42,071 nt of DNA from an uncultured Clostridia bacterium (GCA_944382875.1 CALWNQ010000021.1:1-42071), one strand, 5' to 3'; counted from the stretch's first letter, positions 1-9,032 are shown. Numbers and translations: made by a program. Notes: generated by a model not told the origin, from the letters alone.

Positions 1-880
1 GTCAAAGGTCAAATGAATCATGATTTTGCCTTTAGAATAGAGGTAAATCCCTGTGTGATTGAGATTACTATCGGTAATGCTATATGTGGTCTTCTGTTCC
101 TTCAGCGATCCGCTCGAACTCGCTAAAAAGGATTCCCTTCTGTTTGCGCCGGCCGGCTTCAGCTTGAAAGGATACGACTATGTGTTCCGGAACCGTGAAA
201 TCTACATTGGCTACGCAAACACTCTGTTTTATGTGGTGGTTGGCACCTTTTTTAATATGGTGATGACCATTTTGGGTGCATATGCCCTTTCCCGTAAGAA
301 TATGATGCTCAAAAAGCCGATTATGCTGATGATTACCTTTACCATGTTTTTCAGCGGTGGTTTGATTCCTTCTTATCTTGTGGTGCAGAGCCTTGGGCTG
401 TTGAATTCCCGACTGGCTCTGATTATCCCTTCCGCTCTTTCCACCTGGAATCTGCTGGTTTTAAAAACCTCATTCGGCGAAATTCCCGAAAGCCTGCTCG
501 AATCGGCGCGCATCGATGGTGCTAACGAGTTTTTGATTCTGCGGCGGATTGTCATCCCGGTTTCAATGGCTTCGATTATGGCGATTACCCTGTTCTACGC
601 GGTGGGACGCTGGAACGAATGGTTTAGCGCACTGCTTTACCTGCAGGACCGCACCAAATACCCGTTACAAATGTTTCTACGGGAGCTGCTGGTGTTGCCG
701 CAGGCGTCCAGCAATGTTTTTGCAGCCGAGGTGGTTTCTGGCGGAGAAAGCAGTGTCCTGCTCAAAGAGGTTATCAAATACTGTACCATTATCGTGTCTA
801 CGCTTCCGATCCTTTGTTTTTACCCATTTTTGCAGAAGTATTTTGTCAAAGGCGTTATGGTCGGTTCGCTAAAAGGTTGA
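1..880 (+). CDS. Carbohydrate ABC transporter permease (LplC/YtcP type), 5' end disrupted
   Basis: Inner-membrane permease of a binding-protein-dependent sugar importer. The continuous frame begins at about 59 and ends at 880. It carries the usual SFSDP segment just after TM1, several hydrophobic spans, and the EAA loop near residues 140-170 (ESARIDGANEF...RRIVIP) that docks the ATPase. Family members have about 20-30 more N-terminal residues with a complete TM1. Here the bases upstream of 59 contain stops in the matching frame, and plausible N-terminal residues are scattered over other frames, so the 5' end is frameshifted, mis-sequenced at the edge, or decayed. It lies 17 bp before the GH38 gene, suggesting import and breakdown of the same glycan in one operon. 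Family assignment is firm; whether the gene is intact is not. Confidence 0.8.
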
Positions 881-897
881 TCTGAAGGAGGGATTCC

Positions 898-3498
898 ATG
901 AAACCGCAGATTACGATCCTGATTAACAACCATTTTGATCCTATGTGGCGGCGCTGCTTTTTGAAGCCGTTTACATTCCGGGGCGAAACCTATCGTTCTT
1001 ATGCGGAAATCGAACAGTATTATATAGAGGACAATATCAAGCTGGCTCAACGGGATCCGGATTACCGCTTTACGGTGGAGAGCCCGTTGGTTCTGGAAAC
1101 CTATTGCAGGCGGTTTCCCGCCGAAATCGGACGGCTCCGGCAGCTGTACCAGAAAGGGCAGATGCAGGTGGGGCGGACTGGATATGCGATTGTGGATAGC
1201 AATCTGGTTTCCATGGAAACACTGATCCGCAATTACCTGATCGGCGACCGATATTTACTCGATATGTTCGGGGAATGCCCCAAAACCGCGCTTCGTTCCG
1301 ACGCGTTCGGAAATTCCGCACAGCTCCCGCAGATTCTGCGGGGATTCGAGATCCGCTGGGTGCAGGGGATATCTTATGTGCCAAATCCTACTGACTACTG
1401 GAAAGGTCTGGACGGCAGTGTGGTCTTTACAGGGAGCATACCGTCAGCCGGCGGCGGAGGCGGATGGGCCAAATATGCGCCGTGCCCTGCCTGTCACGGA
1501 ACCGGGGAACAGAAGGGTACTGTTTGCTCTGTTTGCGCTGGAAGAGGAATTGACATCGCAAAAGCAGAAAAGCGCCGGGCACCTTTGCAGATCGGCCCTG
1601 ACTTTCAGCAAAAAAATGGAATTGCAACTGTTGGAGGAGAAGAGCTGCTGCCAACTGACGCAATATATGAACAGATGCGGGCTCTTTCGGACCAATACAG
1701 CTTTCGGTTCGGCTTTTATGATGACGGTTGGGAGGAACTGCGGGAGAAAATTGAACGGTCTGATCTGGCGGAGCTGCCGGAAGTTTCTCCCAGTCCGGAG
1801 CTGAATCCTTCGAGTACCGGCTGCTATGTCACCCGGATCGAAACCAAGCAACGGCTGCGAATGCTGGAAACGATGCTTTCTCAGCTGGAACTGCTTGACG
1901 CGGCAGTATTCCTTCAAAACAGAAACTCGATGCGGCGGGAAATCGGCGAAATCTGGAAACTCATCTTTTTCTGTGCATTCCACGACGCTGTGACTGGTAC
2001 CCATGTCGATGCGGCATTTGAGGAACTGCGGGAATTTTGGACGGAAGCGGAGGCGCGGATTAAGCGCTGTCAATCGGCGCTGCTGGAACAGCTCGGTCAG
2101 GAGGAGCCGGGAACCTATACCCTCCTGAACCTTTCTGCCTGCACACGAACAGACACTGCTGTGTTGCCGGCTGAAAGCGGCGTCTGTTTATTCACAGGCG
2201 GAGCAGGGATGCTTCGCCTTTTGGAAACCGGGCAGGACGGCACTGTTTTGCTGGCAGAAGGGTTACCGCCTTATGCGGCTGTGCCATTCTCCTTTGTTCA
2301 GGAAGATCAAAAACCGATGCAGGAAGAGCGCTCGGATAAACCAGCAGAAACTTTCCGCGGGACAATTTTGCAACAAAATCATCCGGAAGCGGATACGGTT
2401 TCCGAAATAGTGCAAGGCTGCATCCAAAACGATTTCTTTTTAGCTGAATATGACAATTATGGGCTCCTCTCTGTTTACGATCGGGAAAACCATTGTGTTC
2501 TTTGCCAAAAGGGAGAATGGAGGCCAGGCGAATTTGTGCTCGAACACGATGAAGGCTCCCCGTGGGCAACCCTTTCGGATGATATGCGCAGACTCCCGCT
2601 CAGCCGTTATACCAACCTTGTTTCAGCGGAGCATTTGCCCGAGTTGGATCGGCTCCAATTCCGTGTTGAGCTGCCCATGTCCCTCTGCGGCGCCATAGAT
2701 GGGTTGGTGTTCGACTATGTGGTGGAGCTTGCCGCTGGGATTCCGCAGCTCCGGTTCCATGTTTCAGCCGAATGGCATATGTATAACCAACGGCTTCGCG
2801 TTGTTTTTCCGACTAAAAGCAGCGGAGATCATCTTTATGAGATTCCGGGGGGGATCCTGGAACGAGAACCGTATCTGCCTGAATTCAGCTGGTGCGGCAA
2901 AAATGGGGATTATCCCGCCGTACATTGGGCTGGAATCGACAACGGCAGTCTGGGAATTGTCATTTTGAACCGGGGGACGCCCTCATATCAAATCACACGG
3001 GAATCGGATGGTGACGCTATCTGGCTTTCGTTGCTCAGAAGCCCGACAGTTCCAACCTATCTTCACGAACCAGTGTCCTATTCCATGACTGACTGGGATG
3101 GTATGCGGGATGATGGCTGTCACAGTTTTGATTTTGCGCTAAGCACTTTTGCAGGCGGACTTCGGAATAGCAGAGCTGTTTATGCCGGAATTGGGTATAA
3201 TGAACCGCTTTTCTGTTGTAAAAACAGAATCTCATTTCCTCAAATGCCGGTATTGGATAGTGAACAGGCCGTTATCCGCACTGTAAAAGTGAGTGAGAAT
3301 GAAGACGGCATCATTCTCCGCCTTGTGGAGGTGAGCGGAAAACCAGGTGAATGTCGGCTACTGGTCCCCGATAGGTTTACGGATATCCGCCGGCTGTCAA
3401 TGGGCGAAAATAGCTGTACCGCGCGTTATGCTGTGGAGAATGGGAGTATATGTTTCCCAGTGAAACCTTATGAAATTGTTACACTGAAACTTCTCTGA
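898..3498 (+). CDS. Glycoside hydrolase family 38 (alpha-mannosidase-like) with inserted zinc-ribbon motif
   Basis: Putative alpha-mannosidase, 866 residues, probably cytoplasmic (no signal peptide). GH38 landmarks: N-terminal metal-site motif NNHFDPMW (H12, D14), nucleophile motif SDAFGNSAQ (D135), and FHDAVTGTH (H362), matching the zinc-binding histidine motif of the family. The C-terminal half has the beta-rich character of GH38 C domains. Oddity: residues 196-217 hold two CxxCxGxG repeats (C196, C199, C210, C213), the DnaJ cysteine-rich signature, inserted in the catalytic region after a Gly-rich stretch. The ATG follows AAGGAGG at ideal spacing. It sits directly behind a sugar permease gene, which fits intracellular hydrolysis of an imported mannoside. 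Exact substrate cannot be read from sequence. Confidence 0.85.
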   Translation: MKPQITILINNHFDPMWRRCFLKPFTFRGETYRSYAEIEQYYIEDNIKLAQRDPDYRFTVESPLVLETYCRRFPAEIGRLRQLYQKGQMQVGRTGYAIVDSNLVSMETLIRNYLIGDRYLLDMFGECPKTALRSDAFGNSAQLPQILRGFEIRWVQGISYVPNPTDYWKGLDGSVVFTGSIPSAGGGGGWAKYAPCPACHGTGEQKGTVCSVCAGRGIDIAKAEKRRAPLQIGPDFQQKNGIATVGGEELLPTDAIYEQMRALSDQYSFRFGFYDDGWEELREKIERSDLAELPEVSPSPELNPSSTGCYVTRIETKQRLRMLETMLSQLELLDAAVFLQNRNSMRREIGEIWKLIFFCAFHDAVTGTHVDAAFEELREFWTEAEARIKRCQSALLEQLGQEEPGTYTLLNLSACTRTDTAVLPAESGVCLFTGGAGMLRLLETGQDGTVLLAEGLPPYAAVPFSFVQEDQKPMQEERSDKPAETFRGTILQQNHPEADTVSEIVQGCIQNDFFLAEYDNYGLLSVYDRENHCVLCQKGEWRPGEFVLEHDEGSPWATLSDDMRRLPLSRYTNLVSAEHLPELDRLQFRVELPMSLCGAIDGLVFDYVVELAAGIPQLRFHVSAEWHMYNQRLRVVFPTKSSGDHLYEIPGGILEREPYLPEFSWCGKNGDYPAVHWAGIDNGSLGIVILNRGTPSYQITRESDGDAIWLSLLRSPTVPTYLHEPVSYSMTDWDGMRDDGCHSFDFALSTFAGGLRNSRAVYAGIGYNEPLFCCKNRISFPQMPVLDSEQAVIRTVKVSENEDGIILRLVEVSGKPGECRLLVPDRFTDIRRLSMGENSCTARYAVENGSICFPVKPYEIVTLKLL

Positions 3499-3519
3499 TT
3501 CTACAGCTCCATTTTCATG

Positions 3520-3573
3520 AATACAAATAACTCCCTGGATAGCGCTGTGGTTATCCAGGGAGTTATTTGTATT
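3520..3573. terminator. Bidirectional terminator hairpin between convergent genes
   Basis: A perfect 22-bp inverted repeat (3520-3541 with 3552-3573) around a 10-nt loop lies between the convergent GH38 and chorismate mutase fusion genes. The arm ends are A/T-rich; no separate long U tract follows, but the stem is very stable. Confidence 0.8.
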
Positions 3574-3587
3574 GGAGAAGGGGGAGT

Positions 3588-4358
3588 TTACAGGGAAATT
3601 CGATAGGTTTGAAATGCAGCATCGGTGTTCCGTACAGAATCTGTTTCAAAGCCTCGATTTTTCAAAATATGGCGAATGGAAGTGCTTTGTTCCGGCACCT
3701 GAATACAAAGCAATTTTGCCGGCGTAAATTTTTGTGCCGCGTCCACCATGAGTTCCAGTAGTTCGCTGCCGCAGCCGTTTTGAAAAGCGCTTTTTGCAAT
3801 CAGAAGATGCAGATTCAGGCAAAAGGGATCCAACCGATTGGGACTGGTGCCGCAGATGCCAATGAATTTTTGCTCGGGATCAAAGACAGCATAAGCAAAA
3901 CAGCCCTGCTTGGTCATTGCCCGGATGAGCGAAACGGCGTCCTCTTCATTCTGGTGAACTTGCAGTGTTGTTTCGCGCATAATTTCCGGATCTGATGTAA
4001 TGGAATATACCGCTGGTGCGGCGGATTCATCCAGCTGGATCAAATGCAGCCGGGGCGTATGAATCTCGGCTGGCAGGCCAGGCTTGTCGTTTCCGTTTTC
4101 CAGCAGTTTCTGTTGATATTCCCGGCTCAGTGAAAGCAGAGTGTTGAAAAAGCGCAGGTTATATTCCGCAAAAGCGGGAATAGACTGCTTCTGTACCTTT
4201 TCCAGTATGGATACTTCTCTTGCCGGGACAAAGACCTCCATATGATGTGCCTGCTTATAGGCGGCGACCTGTCCGCAGAGTGCCATCCGCTTTTCAAACA
4301 ACCGGAGGAGTTCCTCATTTACCCGATCTATTTCCGTGCGGACTTCTTCCAGTTCCAT
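3588..4358 (-). CDS. Chorismate mutase (AroQ class)-GNAT acetyltransferase fusion
   Basis: Residues 1-85 resemble the all-helical AroQ chorismate mutase (chorismate to prephenate): EVRTEIDRVNEELLRLFEKRMAL, a helix with lysine at about 36, and PAREVSILEKV supply the usual Arg/Lys/Glu pattern. From about residue 100 the protein turns into a GNAT N-acetyltransferase fold (TPRLHLIQLDES...DPEIMRETT, a mid-domain FIGICGTSP strand, and a C-terminal NRGFETD segment). The total of 256 residues is far longer than a stand-alone AroQ (about 90). The start codon is 3 bp from the stop of the upstream membrane-protein gene, so the two are probably translationally coupled. The acetyl acceptor is unknown; coupling to aromatic amino acid synthesis is an inference. 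Confidence 0.78.
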   Translation of the reverse strand: MELEEVRTEIDRVNEELLRLFEKRMALCGQVAAYKQAHHMEVFVPAREVSILEKVQKQSIPAFAEYNLRFFNTLLSLSREYQQKLLENGNDKPGLPAEIHTPRLHLIQLDESAAPAVYSITSDPEIMRETTLQVHQNEEDAVSLIRAMTKQGCFAYAVFDPEQKFIGICGTSPNRLDPFCLNLHLLIAKSAFQNGCGSELLELMVDAAQKFTPAKLLCIQVPEQSTSIRHILKNRGFETDSVRNTDAAFQTYRISL

Positions 4359-4361
4359 CTG

Positions 4362-5222
4362 TTAGTCCTCCTCTGTTTGTGTTTCTTTCTTCTTTTTCGG
4401 CCGGCAGCGTTCCAGCAGTTCTTCGGCACGTTCGCGATAAAAGGTAGTCCCGCAGGCATCCAGAATGTATTCGCAGCGGTCGGCGGCAGTGCGGTAAGCG
4501 CCGGTCATTTGATCCATTTTGGCCAGTTTATCCAGCACCGTCATCCGGCTGAGCGGGAATGATGTGGCATCGTAAAGGTCTTCATAGATTTCGTATGAAC
4601 GGGAATAGCTTCCCTGTCTAAAGGTCAGCATTCCGTCAATGATGGTGAGAAGCTGTTTCCCATTGCGCATAACGCTGGAATTTTCCTTGACGCCATTCAA
4701 TTCCTTTTTGATTTTTTCCCGTACCTCAATAATCCGGTCGGTCTGTCCCAGCTCTTCATAGCATCCGGCCATCACACTGTAATAAAGCATCAGATCGGTC
4801 GTTTTCTCTTTGGGGCGTGTCATGGATTGAAGGGTGGCAAGCGCTTCTTCAAATTTGCCGCTGTAATACTGCGCGCGGGCAATGTGCAGCAGACAGGTTG
4901 TTTTGTTTACGCCGAATTTCATCAGCTGCCGGTATACTTTTTCCGATTTGACAGGATCACAGCTTTTGTTGGTAATATTGGTCAGGTAGCGCAACTGTAC
5001 CTTTCGGCCGATCCAGATCATGTAGTTCACAATGCAGAGCAGAATCACGGCGAAAATGGCATTGAAAAGGTCAAGCTTTTTTTGAACAAAAGAAACGACG
5101 ATAAATCCCAGTACAGCCAAGGTCAGGAAATGAAGCACCCAGAAAATAAGGACATTCCGACGGTATGCGGAAACAATCGCGTCTGCCGTCATCGCTTTAA
5201 AATCTGTTTTTTTGGTAAACAT
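4362..5222 (-). CDS. Membrane-anchored TPR-like protein of unknown function
   Basis: 286 residues. Two adjacent hydrophobic segments at about 28-48 and 54-72 form an N-terminal membrane hairpin. The rest is helical, with tetratricopeptide-like pairs such as LLHIARAQYYSGKFEEALATLQ and LMLYYSVMAGCYEELGQTDRIIE, and a Lys/Glu-rich tail. No catalytic motif is visible. TPR arrays usually serve as protein-binding scaffolds, so a cytoplasmic scaffold on the membrane is the best guess. It is first in a two-gene minus-strand operon with the chorismate mutase-GNAT gene, with no evident functional link. Confidence 0.6.
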   Translation of the reverse strand: MFTKKTDFKAMTADAIVSAYRRNVLIFWVLHFLTLAVLGFIVVSFVQKKLDLFNAIFAVILLCIVNYMIWIGRKVQLRYLTNITNKSCDPVKSEKVYRQLMKFGVNKTTCLLHIARAQYYSGKFEEALATLQSMTRPKEKTTDLMLYYSVMAGCYEELGQTDRIIEVREKIKKELNGVKENSSVMRNGKQLLTIIDGMLTFRQGSYSRSYEIYEDLYDATSFPLSRMTVLDKLAKMDQMTGAYRTAADRCEYILDACGTTFYRERAEELLERCRPKKKKETQTEED

Positions 5223-5258
5223 GAAAAATGTGCACCTCCGAATTTGAATGGTATCCCC

Positions 5259-5287
5259 ATTGTAGCATGTTTGAAAAAGAAAAGCAA
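5259..5287 (-). promoter_or_regulatory. Possible sigma-A promoter for the TPR-protein operon
   Basis: Read on the minus strand: TTGCTT, 17 bp, then TACAAT preceded by TGC (extended -10), about 35 bp upstream of the gene start at 5222. The -35 is weak. It is back to back with the promoter of the deacylase gene. Confidence 0.4.
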
Positions 5288-5299
5288 TACGGCAGGCAA

Positions 5300-5328
5300 T
5301 GGACGGAAATGTAAAATTGTGCTATACT
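5300..5328 (+). promoter_or_regulatory. Promoter for the deacylase-cca operon
   Basis: TGGACG, 17 bp, TATACT with an extended TGC, ending 28 bp before the start at 5357. The good -10 and exact spacing make it credible; the -35 matches 4 of 6. Confidence 0.55.
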
Positions 5329-5356
5329 GAAAACAGCAAACAAATGAGGTGATGGT

Positions 5357-5860
5357 ATGGCTTCCTCCAAACAGGAAAAAACAAATGTGATGCGGATTCT
5401 GGATCAAAAAAAGATTTCCTATCAGCCGCACGCCTATTCCCACGAAGACGGCAAAATCGACGCCGTTTCGGTGGCCGAAAAGGTGGGCGTCCCGGTGGAG
5501 CAGGTGTATAAAACGCTGGTGACAAGAGGCGCTTCTAAGGGAATTTTTGTCTTTGTCATTCCGGCTGCGGCTGAGTTGAATTTAAAAGCCGCCGCGCGGG
5601 CAGTGGGGGAAAAATCCATTGAGATGATCCATGTGAACGAAATCAACGGGCTGACCGGTTATATCCGCGGCGGATGTTCTCCGGTGGGGATGAAAAAGCT
5701 CTATCCCACCGTGATTGACGAGTCGGCGCTTTCCTGCGGTACCATCTTTGTTAGCGCCGGCAAAATCGGGGCGCAGGTGGAAGTGAATCCCGCCGACCTC
5801 ATTCCGCTGGTGCGGGCCAAAACGGCGGCGGTTGCTCATTTTCCGGAAGGAGGGGAATGA
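5357..5860 (+). CDS. ybaK: Cys-tRNA(Pro) deacylase, YbaK/EbsC family
   Basis: 167 residues, the usual size for this single-domain editing enzyme, which in trans hydrolyses Cys mischarged on tRNA(Pro). Family features: N-terminal KTNVMRILDQKKISYQPHAY, the central VYKTLVTRG strand with the conserved lysine, FVIPAAAELNLKAAARAVG, and GYIRGGCSPVGMKK carrying the GxxSP-type loop. The ATG at 5357 is preceded by GAGGTGATGGT. It ends 1 nt before the GTG start of the CCA-adding enzyme, so two tRNA-quality functions share an operon. Confidence 0.88.
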   Translation: MASSKQEKTNVMRILDQKKISYQPHAYSHEDGKIDAVSVAEKVGVPVEQVYKTLVTRGASKGIFVFVIPAAAELNLKAAARAVGEKSIEMIHVNEINGLTGYIRGGCSPVGMKKLYPTVIDESALSCGTIFVSAGKIGAQVEVNPADLIPLVRAKTAAVAHFPEGGE

Positions 5861-5861
5861 A

Positions 5862-7742
5862 GTGGAGATTGCCTTTCCGCTTCCGGTGAAAAAGGCGATT
5901 CGCCGCTTGCGGGAAGCCGGGTATGAAGCTTGGGCAGTGGGCGGATGTGTGCGGGACAGTCTGCTGGGGCTTTCGCCCTCCGACTGGGACATTACGTCGG
6001 CAGCTCCTCCGCAAAAGGTAAAGGAGCTGTTTGCCGATTGCCCGATTTACCCTACCGGTGAGCAGCACGGCACCCTGACGGTAGTGGTAGATGGGATGCC
6101 GCTGGAAATTACCGTCTTCCGCACCGAGTCCGGCTATTCGGATGGAAGGCATCCCGACCGGGTGGAGTTTGCGCCCTCGATCCGGGAGGATCTTTCCCGC
6201 CGGGATTTTACCGTCAACGCGCTGGCGGCGGCGCCCGGCGAGGGAATCCGGGACGAATTTGGCGGGCTTGGCGACCTGGAAAACCGCATCATCCGCTGTG
6301 TGGGGGAGCCGGAACGCCGTTTTTCAGAGGACGCGCTGCGGATCATGCGGGCGCTCCGGTTTTCGGCGGTGCTCGGATTTTCGATCCATCCCGAAACAGC
6401 CGCGGCGGTTGTCCGCTGCCGGGAACAGCTCCGGCTGGTGTCCGCTGAGCGCATCACGGCTGAGCTTTTGCGGCTGATCTGTGGAAAAAACGCGGCCGGG
6501 GTGCTGCTTTCTTTCCCGGAGGTGCTTGCTGTTTGGATTCCGGAGCTTCTGCCCTGTGTGGGACACGGGCAGTTCACCCGTTTCCATCTTTACGATGTGT
6601 ATGAACACACGGTGCGGGCACTTGCCGCCATCCGTCCCGACCCGGTGCTCCGGATGACGATGCTGCTCCACGACATCGGCAAACCGGCCCGATTTTTCCG
6701 GGATCAGTCCGGTGCCGGGCATTTTAAAGGTCACCCCGCCGAAAGCGCACGGCTGGCGGCAGAGGTGCTCCGGCGGCTGCGGTTTTCCAAAGCGGACAGC
6801 GCCCGCATCCTCACCCTGATCCGCTATCATGACGCGAAAATTCACCCCGAACAGGCGCAGTTCTGGCTTTCCCGGCTGGGAGAGGAATGTTTTTTTGAAC
6901 TAATGGAGGTCAAGCGGGCTGACAACGCCGGACAAAACCTGGCGGCGTCCGACCGCACCGCCGAATATGACGCGGTGGAGGAGGAAGCGCGCCGCGTCCT
7001 TTCGGAAAAACGCTGTCTTTCCCTCTCCGGACTGGCGGTAAAGGGGGAGGACTTGCTTTCCCGCGGTATCCACGGGCGGGAGGTTGGCCGGACGCTCGAA
7101 GAGCTGCTCTACCGGGTGGTGACCGGTCAAGCCGAAAACAGCCGGGAAGCGCTGCTTGCCCTGCTGCCGTTCCTTTCTCTACCCCCCATGCCGGATTTTC
7201 CCGACAATCCGGAGCAGATGGTTTTTCGGAAAGCGGTTGCTGCCGATCTGGACCGGGTGGAAGCGCTTTATGTTGCCGTAACCGAATCGGCGGCGCGCAA
7301 AACCGACAACCTCTGCCGCGGCTGGGTGACGGGGGAATATCCGGTGCGGCAGACGGCGGCCGACGCCATTGCGGAGGGGACGCTCTACCTTCTCGAAAGC
7401 AAGGAGGGTGTGGCTGGGGCTGCTGTCCTGAATCAGATGCAGCCGGAAGCCTATCGCGGCGGGGACTGGCGCGAAGAGGGACGGGTGATGGTGCTTCACA
7501 CCTTCTGCGTCCATCCGGCGGCGCGGGGGAAACGGACGGCGGCGCACCTTCTCTCTCTTTGTGAAAAGGAGGCTGCACAGCTTGGCGGAGAGGTGCTGCG
7601 GCTCGATGTGCTCAGCTACAACCAGCCTGCCATCTGTCTGTATGAGCAGGCCGGTTTCCGCTATGCGGGAACAGTGGATCTGGGGCTTGACATTCCGGGA
7701 GTCAAGTGGTTCCGGCTCTATGAAAAAAGGCTTTGCCTATAA
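5862..7742 (+). CDS. cca: CCA-adding tRNA nucleotidyltransferase with HD domain and C-terminal GNAT
   Basis: Adds or repairs the 3' CCA of tRNAs. The start chosen is GTG 5862 (AAGGAGGGG 8 nt upstream), giving 626 residues. Class II nucleotidyltransferase motifs: VGGCVRDSLLG and SDWDIT (metal-binding Asp pair) in residues 25-45, RRDFTVNALA at about 115, and EDALRIMRALRFSA. An HD-type region near 260-270 (RMTMLLHDIGKP) and KGHPAESA follow. From about residue 452 an extra domain begins (MVFRKAVAADLDRVEALY) with GNAT features: LHTFCVHPAARGKRTAAHLL (acetyl-CoA loop) and NQPAICLYEQAGFRYAG. A bacterial CCA enzyme usually has about 400-450 residues; the fused GNAT is unusual and its acceptor unknown. 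Confidence 0.88.
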   Translation: MEIAFPLPVKKAIRRLREAGYEAWAVGGCVRDSLLGLSPSDWDITSAAPPQKVKELFADCPIYPTGEQHGTLTVVVDGMPLEITVFRTESGYSDGRHPDRVEFAPSIREDLSRRDFTVNALAAAPGEGIRDEFGGLGDLENRIIRCVGEPERRFSEDALRIMRALRFSAVLGFSIHPETAAAVVRCREQLRLVSAERITAELLRLICGKNAAGVLLSFPEVLAVWIPELLPCVGHGQFTRFHLYDVYEHTVRALAAIRPDPVLRMTMLLHDIGKPARFFRDQSGAGHFKGHPAESARLAAEVLRRLRFSKADSARILTLIRYHDAKIHPEQAQFWLSRLGEECFFELMEVKRADNAGQNLAASDRTAEYDAVEEEARRVLSEKRCLSLSGLAVKGEDLLSRGIHGREVGRTLEELLYRVVTGQAENSREALLALLPFLSLPPMPDFPDNPEQMVFRKAVAADLDRVEALYVAVTESAARKTDNLCRGWVTGEYPVRQTAADAIAEGTLYLLESKEGVAGAAVLNQMQPEAYRGGDWREEGRVMVLHTFCVHPAARGKRTAAHLLSLCEKEAAQLGGEVLRLDVLSYNQPAICLYEQAGFRYAGTVDLGLDIPGVKWFRLYEKRLCL

Positions 7743-7786
7743 AAAACGCCCCGCCCGGCAATTTGCGGACGGGGTGATTTTTCAGT
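7741..7786. terminator. Bidirectional intrinsic terminator
   Basis: An A tract, then CGCCCCGCCC pairing (one mismatch, one G-U) with GGACGGGGTG, then a T tract, sits between the convergent cca and UroD-like genes. The A and T runs on either side suit termination in both directions. Confidence 0.75.
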
Positions 7787-9008
7787 AATTTTTGACGAGA
7801 TCCATAACCACCTGTTCCCAGCGGACCAGGTTTTCGAGCTTGTAGCCGGCGGAACTGACGTCCTTGAGGACGATATCGCAGCTGCATCCGTTGCGGCGGC
7901 AGGCGTCAAGCGTCCGGGTGATTTCCCGGCGGAGGGCATCTTCGTCCAGCGTGGTTGCAACGGCAGCGGGGTTCGGCTTGTTGGCCAGTACGTATTTTTT
8001 GCCGATGGCTTCGGCTGCCACGTCCACATCGGCCCACGGTGTGATCGAGATTTTGCGCAGGTGCGGCAGCTTCTCCACAATGTCGATCTTTTTGTCGAGC
8101 GGTTCGCAGCAGCCGTAATAGACCAGCCCGAACGGCTCCATGATCTTCTTCATATAATCGATGTCAAATTCCTCGTGCATTGCTTTGGACACCGAGGAGA
8201 AGATCTGCGCCATTCCGCGTCCCCACACCTGGCTCCGTTTGACCGGGCCGCCGTCCGTTTCGCCGGGCAGCGTGCTGTTCAGTGCGGCGGTGCAGTGGAT
8301 GTCGAGCGGATTCGATTCATAAAGTCCCAGCTTTTCCATCTGCTTCGAGATGCTGATGTGGATTTCGGCGAATTTGGAAACGATGGCGTGGCAGAATTCC
8401 GGCCGCTCTGCCAGATCCATGAGCAGCGGCGTGACGCCCCGGTAGGAGGAAATTTCGTCCCACATCGAGATGTAGGAGTTGTGGCCGGTGATCCGCACCG
8501 GCAGGATGTCCCCGATGGCGTTCGCGATCTTTTCGGCATAGCGGCGGGTTTCTTCCTCGTGATAGGTGAGAACCGGCAGATGGATGCGGGAGAGCGCTTC
8601 CTCGTCCGGAATCTGGTCGTGGTATTCGTGGGCGACAATGTGGTTTTTCTGGTCAGTCGCCAGCGTGTCTTCCTCCACATGGATGCCGATGCCGGTGCTC
8701 GAATAGGATTTGTACACCGGGAAATAGGGGGTTAAAATCATATCGGCGGGGAAATATTTCCAGTGGAACAGCTTGAGCCGCAGGAAATTTTCGGCGCCGC
8801 GGAAATCTTCGTCCTGGCAGCGGAGGGTGAGCGAGCCGTCAAAGTTCAGCTCGTGATAGGGGATTTCCTCCATCAGCACGACGGGACGGATCATCTTTAA
8901 ATCGTTGACGGCGCGGTGCAGAACACGGCGTTCGTCGTTTTGAGCGGACTGGCTGTCCTGGTAATAGCGGGCGGCGAGTTCGCGGAGAATCTTTACATCC
9001 TGATTCAT
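7782..9008 (-). CDS. UroD/MetE-like TIM-barrel protein
   Basis: 408 residues from the ATG at 9008 (GGAAAGGATGATT upstream). An open frame continues upstream but runs through the divergent regulator and is not coding. The sequence resembles the uroporphyrinogen decarboxylase/cobalamin-independent methionine synthase superfamily, which includes corrinoid methyltransferases: a barrel-like alternation of strands and helices, and YYGCCEPLDKKI (residues about 295-306), whose Cys pair resembles zinc-thiolate sites of methyltransferase members. It is not a normal HemE: the usual N-terminal RQAGR motif is absent. Divergence from an AraC-family gene suggests an inducible catabolic role. Substrate unknown. 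Confidence 0.6.
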   Translation of the reverse strand: MNQDVKILRELAARYYQDSQSAQNDERRVLHRAVNDLKMIRPVVLMEEIPYHELNFDGSLTLRCQDEDFRGAENFLRLKLFHWKYFPADMILTPYFPVYKSYSSTGIGIHVEEDTLATDQKNHIVAHEYHDQIPDEEALSRIHLPVLTYHEEETRRYAEKIANAIGDILPVRITGHNSYISMWDEISSYRGVTPLLMDLAERPEFCHAIVSKFAEIHISISKQMEKLGLYESNPLDIHCTAALNSTLPGETDGGPVKRSQVWGRGMAQIFSSVSKAMHEEFDIDYMKKIMEPFGLVYYGCCEPLDKKIDIVEKLPHLRKISITPWADVDVAAEAIGKKYVLANKPNPAAVATTLDEDALRREITRTLDACRRNGCSCDIVLKDVSSAGYKLENLVRWEQVVMDLVKNY

Positions 9009-9032
9009 GGCAATCATCCTTTCCTTACTTCC

